From: Hadesarchaea archaeon
GTDB taxonomy: Archaea; Hadarchaeota; Hadarchaeia; Hadarchaeales; Hadarchaeaceae
Length of the DNA stretch: 46,372 nt
Reading direction: 5' to 3'
Assembly (NCBI GenBank): GCA_014361095.1
Contig: JACIWF010000001.1
Location: 1-46,372, forward strand
Part shown: piece after piece, positions 41,542 through 46,372 of the stretch
Layout: each line of letters starts with the position of its first letter
Numbering within the stretch: the stretch's first letter is position 1
Translations under genes and position numbers: made by a program
Notes under the pieces: model-generated
Databases searched by the model: none
Told to the model about the DNA's origin: nothing
Seen by the model: only the letters and a program-made list of their open reading frames with translations

Positions 41542-41802
41542 TCACTCGGTTTTCTCAGGTTGGCTTTCTTCAGATGTCCTTGGCTCGGGCGGGGCTTCCT
41601 TTGTGGTCACCATGATCCAGCCCAGCCAGAATCCCAGCCCGCAAACGACGAGGATGCCAACCGTCACCGGCAGGGCAAAAGCCAAAGCTCCGCGCGCCCA
41701 AGCTCCAGCACCGCCACTTATGTAGCCGAAATAAATATGAGCGATCGCCACCACAATCGTGGCAATACAGAGCAAAGCCCCAAGAGGTCTAGTCGCCGCC
41801 AA
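41542..41802 (-). CDS. small two-span membrane protein, unknown
   Basis: This 86-residue protein has two hydrophobic segments (about 7-29 and 40-63) and a charged, Pro/Glu-rich tail (TKEAPPEPRTSEESQPEKTE). No family is recognised. Start TTG 41802 has GGTGG five bases upstream; a palindromic CATTTAAATG (41823-41832) lies about 25 bases away and may serve as TATA box. It sits between STT3 and the tRNA gene and may belong to the STT3 transcription unit. Confidence 0.6.
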   Translation of the reverse strand: MAATRPLGALLCIATIVVAIAHIYFGYISGGAGAWARGALAFALPVTVGILVVCGLGFWLGWIMVTTKEAPPEPRTSEESQPEKTE

Positions 41803-41835
41803 TCAACCACCACTTCAAACATCATTTAAATGCTC

Positions 41836-41868
41836 CTTTTAAATAACTTTCGAGCAGGTTGATAAATA
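41836..41868 (+). promoter_or_regulatory. TATA-like boxes before the tRNA-Arg gene
   Basis: CTTTTAAATA (41836-41845) and TTGATAAATA (about 41859-41868) precede the tRNA. The first would give a leader of about 22 bases; the second predicts initiation at the tRNA 5' end itself. I cannot tell which is used. Confidence 0.4.
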
Positions 41869-41888
41869 GTGGCGACAAAATCATTAGC

Positions 41889-41982
41889 GGGCCCGTGGCC
41901 TAGCCAGGATAGGGCGGCAAGTGAAAAATCACCCGCAAGCGTCCTAAGCTGTAGATCGTGGGTTCGAATCCCACCGGGCCCG
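41889..41982 (+). tRNA. tRNA-Arg(CCT) with a 19-base intron
   Basis: Acceptor GGGCCCG pairs with CGGGCCC, followed by G73; CCA is not encoded. The D arm matches archaeal tRNA-Arg, including A20, and the T arm GTGGG-TTCGAAT-CCCAC is perfect. With 41920-41938 removed the molecule is 75 bases, with anticodon stem GCAGC/GCTGT fully paired and loop GTCCTAA, so the anticodon CCT is at 41943-41945. Without removal no 5-bp anticodon stem forms. The G at position 32 is unusual. Isoacceptor call is strong; the splice sites are inferred from the fold. Confidence 0.88.
41920..41938 (+). other. tRNA intron between positions 29 and 30 (bulge-helix-bulge)
   Basis: A four-base-pair helix GCGG (41914-41917) with CCGC (41933-41936) is flanked by three-base bulges CAA (41918-41920) and AAG (41937-41939); the inside folds as a GTGA-AAAA-TCAC hairpin. 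Cutting after the second base of each bulge, as the archaeal endonuclease does, frees AGTGAAAAATCACCCGCAA and gives an exactly paired anticodon stem. The outer helix is weak, so this is a relaxed motif. Confidence 0.75.
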
Positions 41983-42154
41983 CCTTTAAGCAAATCCCGC
42001 GCACGCGCCACGTTGAGCTCAAGAAAAATTTGGAGCGAACCGCCAAACTTGCACGGTGGCTTGAAAGGCTAAACCAGTTTAGTGTCTGTAAGCATGAAAA
42101 AATAAAGTAACCCCGCCACGGGATTTCCAAACTTCTGGGACCAGCACGCCCATG

Positions 42155-42706
42155 TCACTTTATATTCACGCGCTCTCCCGCTGGCCCGCGCTCCTCAACC
42201 CTCTTCAGAGTAATATCAAGCAGCCCGTTGATGTAGCTCGCGTCCGCGCTCTTGGGATCGACCTTACCAGGTAGCTCTATCTCCTTATGGTACTTGATCT
42301 CACCGCGCTCGGCGGAAACGGTGAGTCTATCCTCGGTGACGCGCAGGTCGATGTCCTCCTTTCTCACCCCGGGGAGCTCTATAGCCACCCTAATCTCCTC
42401 CTTAGAAGGAATCACCTCGACCAGCGGTTCCCGGTGCATGATGGGTGCTGGAAACGGCACTCCTTTCCTCAGGTTTCCAAAAGTTCTGATCTGGGGCTTG
42501 CCATCAGGCCCCACGGTCATGGAGTAGCCATAGATAATCGGCCCAAACATCCTCTCCACTGAGCCATCTGGCAGCTTTCTCTCCCTGAAGAACTCCCGCG
42601 GCATCATGGTTGAGAACTCCCGGAACATCTCCTCAATGGCCCGATCCAGCTCCCAGAAGAACCTAGAATAAGGCCGCCGGCGGAACCACTCCTCGAACCA
42701 GTCCAT
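42155..42706 (-). CDS. Hsp20 / alpha-crystallin small heat shock protein
   Basis: This 183-residue chaperone has an N-terminal helical region (FEEWFRRRPYSRFFWELDRAIEEMF) and the alpha-crystallin domain from about residue 90 (PLVEVIPSKEEIRVAIELPGVRKEDIDLRV) to the GLLDITLKR strand, but only a short C-terminal tail (RVNIK; the IxI motif appears as VNI). Start ATG 42706 has GGGGGTGG upstream. A TTATTTTTTA box around 42741-42750 precedes it. Confidence 0.9.
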   Translation of the reverse strand: MDWFEEWFRRRPYSRFFWELDRAIEEMFREFSTMMPREFFRERKLPDGSVERMFGPIIYGYSMTVGPDGKPQIRTFGNLRKGVPFPAPIMHREPLVEVIPSKEEIRVAIELPGVRKEDIDLRVTEDRLTVSAERGEIKYHKEIELPGKVDPKSADASYINGLLDITLKRVEERGPAGERVNIK

Positions 42707-42766
42707 TAAGCCACCCCCAATATTATTTTGCCATCAATTCTAAAAAATAATGTTGGCTCTAGGAAA

Positions 42767-43048
42767 TCATGAATGCATAGCCCATTCACATCTTTTTAGC
42801 ACGTTTAAAGGTATTTTTTCCCGCCACTTCTCCAAGAAAGTAAGGTCCTGGTTCTTGTCCCTCATCTCGTCAGGCAGCATGTGGGGAACTCCTACCAGAA
42901 CTGGATACCATCTTGAGCATTTTGGGCAAATGATCACGCCCTCCTCGATCTCTCGACTTTCCCTGAAGCTGTAGAGTTCCAGCGGGTGCGCCTTGCAGAC
43001 GGGGCAGGCCAGCAGATCCATGAGTTCCCTTCTCATTATTTTCATCAT
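42767..43048 (-). CDS. Trm112-family zinc protein
   Basis: This 93-residue protein begins with MMKIMRRELMDLLACPVCKA and carries CPKCSRWYPVLVGVPHMLPDEMRDK, the Trm112 layout (two CxxC pairs and the IP.MLP helix). Trm112 activates several tRNA, rRNA and release-factor methyltransferases. Starts at ATG 43048, 43045 or 43036 are possible; an upstream frame to 43147 is unsupported. A TTTTTATT box about 22-30 bases upstream suggests a leaderless mRNA. Confidence 0.85.
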   Translation of the reverse strand: MMKIMRRELMDLLACPVCKAHPLELYSFRESREIEEGVIICPKCSRWYPVLVGVPHMLPDEMRDKNQDLTFLEKWREKIPLNVLKRCEWAMHS

Positions 43049-43347
43049 GACTGCAACTGATGAATAAAAATGATTTACGGACTTAATGGACCAAACGGTT
43101 ATTTTCCTAGAACCGCTGTTTTCACAAAAACCCTTTAGTGAGATCAACGAGCAAGCTAAATTTAAGGGATGATTGAATCACCACCTACACCTCCCGTCGT
43201 GTCTCAGACAACGGAATTATCACTAAAGACCTTACACCATCCAAATAACTCGAACGTTTGACAACAGTTATCGCCGGTTCAGTTCTCAGCATCATCTGCC
43301 CGCGAACTTTCCTTCTTCTCTAAATCTCCATCCCTAGATCCGGAACC
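43049..43347. other. gene-free stretch before the IS element
   Basis: About 300 bases contain no credible reading frame. I see no repeat array or RNA gene. The right edge ends with GGAACC, a reverse copy of the tip of the IS inverted repeat, next to the target duplication. It may hold an eroded IS end or just flanking DNA. Confidence 0.4.
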
Positions 43348-43355
43348 AATTACAT
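43348..43355. repeat. left target-site duplication of the IS6 element
   Basis: AATTACAT here is repeated exactly at 44419-44426 on the other side of the element; eight bases is the usual IS6-family duplication. Confidence 0.75.
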
Positions 43356-44418
43356 GGTTCCGCGTCTGATTGAGGGCAGAGTTTAGCATTCGATGAGTTC
43401 ATCCATCCCTCCGTCGCTCAGTCCGTACAGCAAATCCCGGACTCAAATCCCTCACTAGGTAAAAAAGCCTCGTCAGCCCTTCCCAGCTCGGCATTATGCT
43501 GAGCCGGCCTAAAATCCGCTTCAGCCTGCCCTTCCTGAAGAGGTTGTGCATGAAGTTGTACACTTGGAAGAACTGGTCCCCCAGTTCGAGGTTCTTGACG
43601 CCCCGCATGGAACGGACCTTCGGGGCGAGCGTCGAGTGGTAGCGTTCAATCCTGTTGTTGCTCAACAACACGGCGCCCTTGCCGTGTGGGTAGAGCTTCC
43701 CCTCGAAGTGGGCACGGACGTGCCTGGTGCGCCTGCCGAGCACGTTCACGCCCCGATCGTAGATGAAACAGTCGTCGCTCACCACGAAGTCCGGGGAAAA
43801 CCCGGCCGCATCCCTTGCCCTCCTCAGGGCTTCCCTGGCGGCCTCGGTGCTTCGCTCCGGGGCCAGGTAGCTGGCAACGACGTTGCTCCTAGAATCGAGG
43901 ACGGTTATCTGGTAGGCCCATTTCCTCCGCCCGCGCTTGTACTTCTCCGACGGGGCGCGGTCGTGGGGCGTGAACTTCTCGTCGACATGCCATACCTTGG
44001 AGAACCGCACCTTGTACCTCCCGAGGATGCGCCTTGCCGCCGGCCCGAACCGCTTGGGCCAGCGCTCGATCTGGCGGGCCGAGGCCTCGATGCCGAACAG
44101 TTCGAGGATCTCCTCGACTTGGTAGCTCGATAGCGGGTATTTGACGTAGAGCACTGTGGCCATCAGGACATCCCGCTCGGGCTTGTGCAGCCAGTGGTAG
44201 GGCGTTCCCGCCCGTTCATCGAACTTCTTGCCGCAGGACGGGCACACGTAGCGCTGCCGACCCGTGCGGCTAACTCCATTTTTCCAAGAGCCTGCTCCGC
44301 AGGCGGGGCATTTGGGGTTTGATTTGGGGCTCATCAAATCATCTCCAGGGGATTTCGCCCCACCGCCCCCGGCCAGCCAATTTAAATCTGACTTATGCCC
44401 TTAAAATGTCGCAGAACC
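43356..44418 (-). mobile_element. IS6-family insertion sequence, 1,063 bp
   Basis: The ends are imperfect 23-bp inverted repeats, 43356-43378 and 44396-44418, matching at 17 of 23 positions and beginning GGTTC, as IS6-family ends do. An 8-bp direct repeat AATTACAT flanks both ends. The single gene fills nearly the whole element. The exact duplication suggests the insertion is recent or well preserved. No resistance or cargo genes are present. Confidence 0.85.
43399..44337 (-). CDS. IS6-family DDE transposase
   Basis: This 312-residue transposase has an N-terminal zinc ribbon (C10, C13, C32, C35), a helix-turn-helix region (YQVEEILELFGIEASARQIERW) and a DDE core: D119 in WHVDEKF, D188/D189 in VVSDDC, and E231 in NNRIERYHSTL. 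The spacing fits the IS6 family, and the NNRIERYH block is typical. The reading frame is intact and longer than bacterial IS26-type enzymes because of the zinc ribbon, as in archaeal members. It lies inside the inverted repeats. Confidence 0.9.
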   Translation of the reverse strand: MMSPKSNPKCPACGAGSWKNGVSRTGRQRYVCPSCGKKFDERAGTPYHWLHKPERDVLMATVLYVKYPLSSYQVEEILELFGIEASARQIERWPKRFGPAARRILGRYKVRFSKVWHVDEKFTPHDRAPSEKYKRGRRKWAYQITVLDSRSNVVASYLAPERSTEAAREALRRARDAAGFSPDFVVSDDCFIYDRGVNVLGRRTRHVRAHFEGKLYPHGKGAVLLSNNRIERYHSTLAPKVRSMRGVKNLELGDQFFQVYNFMHNLFRKGRLKRILGRLSIMPSWEGLTRLFYLVRDLSPGFAVRTERRRDG

Positions 44419-44426
44419 AATTACAT
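44419..44426. repeat. right target-site duplication of the IS6 element
   Basis: AATTACAT, identical to 43348-43355. Confidence 0.75.
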
Positions 44427-44996
44427 ACAAATTTTTAAAATCTAAGGAAAAGAAATTTCATCGCCGCGCCTGCCATGTGCCTGAAGAGCCGATGGCAATG
44501 GTTCAGGTACCACCGGGCGCGGGACATCACTTGTTAGCTCCGGTAGCCAACGAGAGGATACATGAGCACATGATATCGTCCCGTCCCATCCCTATTGGAG
44601 GCTATACCCTACCTCCCAAATCTTTCCCGATTCTCTGACCTATTTGGGGATGATGTGAGCTCGCAACCACTAACGGGCACACAATCGGTGTTCCTGGAGC
44701 ACTAGCACTTCGGATGTCTGATTGTCGATGCGTGGAATCAGCTGAAGGATTCTCATGGGCTGCCGTTGGTTGGGTCTTTTCTAGATTTGGTGCTGATCTC
44801 GCAAGTTCATTTTCCAATTCCTCAAGAGTCCTAATGTAGAATCTCATGAGCTTCTTGCTGTGTATCAACCATATTTTCCTCCTAAACAGTTTCCAAATTG
44901 GCTCCTTAACGCATCTCAACCCCTTTAAACAGAGGTATATCTAAAAACTTCAATCCCGAACCGCCATTTTTTAAGCGCTGAAGAATATCAAATGTC
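44427..44996. other. stretch without a convincing gene between the IS element and the flippase gene
   Basis: About 570 bases hold only one open frame of note (minus strand 44919 to 44602, 105 codons), which starts TTG and looks coding only in part (HSKKLMRFYIRTLEELENEL). It overlaps a GGAGG-ATG on the same strand whose frame stops after 13 codons, so decay of an older gene is possible. No RNA gene or repeat array is apparent. Confidence 0.45.
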
Positions 44997-45017
44997 GTGA
45001 ACCTGGAGGGAGAAGCT

Positions 45018-46372
45018 TTGCCGAGTTCTAAGGAATATGCAAAAAGGTTGGCTAAGGGGAGCGCCGTAGTTTTCGTAGCGCTAGTAATCTCGGGCCTCGT
45101 CGGCTTTTTGCTTCGGATGTTTCTGACACGCACTCTGAGCGTCGAGGAGTACGGATTGTTCTACGCCATCTTCGCCCTCGTGAGCTTCTTCGCCCTCTTC
45201 CGCGATCTCGGACTCAACTCGGCGCTTGTGAAGTACATCCCAGAGTTCCAAGTGCGCAGGGATTTCAAAGCTATAAAGTCATCGATAACCTTCGTTATGC
45301 TCTTTCAGGCGGTCTTCGCTTTTCTGGTTGCGGCAATACTCTTTGCATTTTCTGGTCGATTAGCGCTTGTGTTTTTCAGAAGCGAGGCAGCGGTTCTTCC
45401 CCTACAAATCCTGTCAGTCTGGTCCTTCACGATGGTCTTTTACAGCGTCATTCGCAGCGCCTTCCAAGGCTTCCAAAACATGCCGGCCTTTGCGGGAATG
45501 GAGTTCTCCTGGATAACACTCGTCTTCATTTCAGCAGTTCTGTTCGTCGGCGTTCTTGGCCAAGGCATCGGTGGTGTTGCTTTCGCTTACTTGGTCGCGA
45601 CGTTGGTGATGATCGTTTTCGGTCTAACGCATCTGGGCCGACGGTACACACAGATTTCTAAAAAGAGGGCTTCTGTCACAAAATCTCTCGTCAAAAAGCT
45701 TTTCGTCTTTGCTCTTCCAGTCTTCATAGGCGGTCTAGGCGGAATTATTTTGGGATATACGGATACTCTCATGATCACTGCTTTCCGCGGTCTCACTCAG
45801 GTTGCCCTCTACCAAGCAGCACAACCGATAACTAATATGCTGTGGACGCTTGTGGGAACTCTGACCACGGTTTTCTTCCCAATGGTCTCAGAACTCTGGG
45901 CAAAGCAGAAACAAAAGTTCTTAAATAGCGCCTTGCAGTTTCTGATTAAATTTTCCTTCATCCTCATAATCCCGGCTGTGCATTTGCTCGTGGCCTTCCC
46001 AGAAATAATCCTTCGTTTGTTGTTCGGCGACAGCTACTTAGCAGCTGCAACCGTGCTCCAAATACTCGGCGGCGTCACGCTTCTCTACGCTCCTTTCACG
46101 ATTATGACCTGCGCCATAGGGGGAATAGGCGCACCCCTGATAAACACTAAGGTAGTTGTGGTGATGGCCTGCCTAAACTTTTTTGGTAACCTGCTGCTGA
46201 TTCCCTCTTATGGCATCGAGGGAGCAGCGGTTGCAACTTTTTGCGCCACTTTAGCCGGATTGGTTTTATCATCTTACTATTTAAGAAAAATCCTCAAACT
46301 GAACCTACCAATCCTTCCCCTGTTTAAAACGGTGGCTGGAGGGATGCTTACTTTAATTTTTATCTTCGTGTT
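45018..46372 (+). CDS. polysaccharide flippase (Wzx/MATE-like), truncated at the window end
   Basis: At least 451 residues of a multi-span membrane protein are visible; no stop occurs before the end. It begins with LAKGSAVVFVALVISGLVGF then RMFLTRTLSVEEYGLFYAIF, continues with paired hydrophobic spans, and has the motif region GYTDTLMITAFRGLTQVALYQAA typical of the MviN/Wzx lipid-linked glycan exporters. Start: TTG 45018 has GGAGG eight bases upstream; GTG 44997 in the same frame lies about 28 bases after a TTTTTTAAG box. It may move the glycan lipid used by the STT3 enzyme (inference). Confidence 0.88.
   Translation, partial: MPSSKEYAKRLAKGSAVVFVALVISGLVGFLLRMFLTRTLSVEEYGLFYAIFALVSFFALFRDLGLNSALVKYIPEFQVRRDFKAIKSSITFVMLFQAVFAFLVAAILFAFSGRLALVFFRSEAAVLPLQILSVWSFTMVFYSVIRSAFQGFQNMPAFAGMEFSWITLVFISAVLFVGVLGQGIGGVAFAYLVATLVMIVFGLTHLGRRYTQISKKRASVTKSLVKKLFVFALPVFIGGLGGIILGYTDTLMITAFRGLTQVALYQAAQPITNMLWTLVGTLTTVFFPMVSELWAKQKQKFLNSALQFLIKFSFILIIPAVHLLVAFPEIILRLLFGDSYLAAATVLQILGGVTLLYAPFTIMTCAIGGIGAPLINTKVVVVMACLNFFGNLLLIPSYGIEGAAVATFCATLAGLVLSSYYLRKILKLNLPILPLFKTVAGGMLTLIFIFV

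Noticed and set aside
43546..44133. 195-codon open frame on the plus strand inside the IS element
   Set aside because: Mirror of the transposase frame; no motifs.
43343..44426. 13-base direct repeat GAACCAATTACAT as the IS target duplication
   Set aside because: The inner repeats show the element starts at GGTTC, so only AATTACAT is duplicated; the extra GAACC comes from the right IS end and from the outside palindrome.
44602..44919. 105-codon open frame as a real gene
   Set aside because: Starts with TTG, lacks a ribosome site, and its C-terminal third looks non-coding; kept only as a possible remnant.
1..46372. CRISPR array, rRNA operon, replication origin or prophage
   Set aside because: No regular direct repeats with spacers, no rRNA sequence, no Orc1/Cdc6 gene or integrase seen.

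Overview
This window is archaeal chromosomal DNA. The evidence is a set of archaeal or archaeal-type genes: NMD3, the ribosome-recycling ATPase RLI/ABCE1, RadA, an Lsm protein, archaeal ThrRS and ProRS, archaeal-type phosphoglycerate mutase (ApgM), SerK-like serine kinase, pantoate kinase and archaeal PPAT for CoA, archaetidylinositol-phosphate synthase, and an STT3/AglB oligosaccharyltransferase. A tRNA-Arg gene also appears to carry a bulge-helix-bulge intron. TATA-like boxes lie about 25 bases before many start codons, so many mRNAs look leaderless or nearly so, while genes inside operons have GGAGG or GGTGA Shine-Dalgarno sites. The gene set fits a euryarchaeal or Hadarchaeota-like lineage, but I cannot name the organism. 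Genes are tightly packed and often overlap.

Layout. (1) 1-987: 3' part of an HD-domain phosphohydrolase. (2) 11479 down to 1041, minus strand: a branched-chain amino acid operon ilvB-ilvN-ilvC-ilvD-leuC-leuD-leuB followed by ubiX, a zinc-ribbon M50 membrane protease and tmk. It covers pyruvate to valine/isoleucine precursors and most of the leucine branch; leuA and ilvE are absent from the window. (3) 11517-15421: NMD3 diverges from thrS, which is followed by an MFS transporter. (4) 18488 down to 15378, minus strand: radA, a serK-like gene with no ordinary start codon, and apgM. (5) 18612-22143: lsm, a small winged-helix gene, RLI, and small membrane, unknown and nitroreductase genes. (6) 28732 down to 22167, minus strand: a cofactor/proline operon pncA-pncB-proB-proA-PPAT-coaBC-pantoate kinase (NAD salvage, proline synthesis, CoA synthesis). 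(7) 28798-29285: a small overlapping pair that looks like a toxin-antitoxin unit (nuclease-fold protein with an RHPEM motif plus DUF2283). (8) 29406-32703, plus strand: M24 peptidase, DUF6485, CBS-pair protein and proS.

(9) 32753-36966: an inositol-lipid neighbourhood. PfkB kinase, myo-inositol-1-phosphate synthase and a zinc-ribbon/PD-(D/E)XK-like protein lie on the minus strand. A PadR regulator, archaetidylinositol-phosphate synthase and an endonuclease IV-like TIM barrel follow, the last two starting divergently within the same bases. (10) 41495 down to 36949: a 1,091-residue STT3 homologue with four C-terminal Fn3-like repeats and a changed WWDYG motif, then hisS. (11) 41542-43048: small membrane protein, intron-containing tRNA-Arg(CCT), Hsp20 and Trm112. 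(12) 43356-44418: an intact IS6-family insertion sequence with 23-bp inverted repeats and an 8-bp target duplication. (13) 44997/45018 to the end: a polysaccharide flippase running off the window.

The points I find most worth checking are the STT3 fusion with its altered acceptor-binding motif, the candidate toxin-antitoxin pair, the inositol-lipid cluster with its own regulator and nuclease-like gene, the non-canonical tRNA intron, and the serK gene whose conserved N-terminus lies upstream of any ATG/GTG/TTG.
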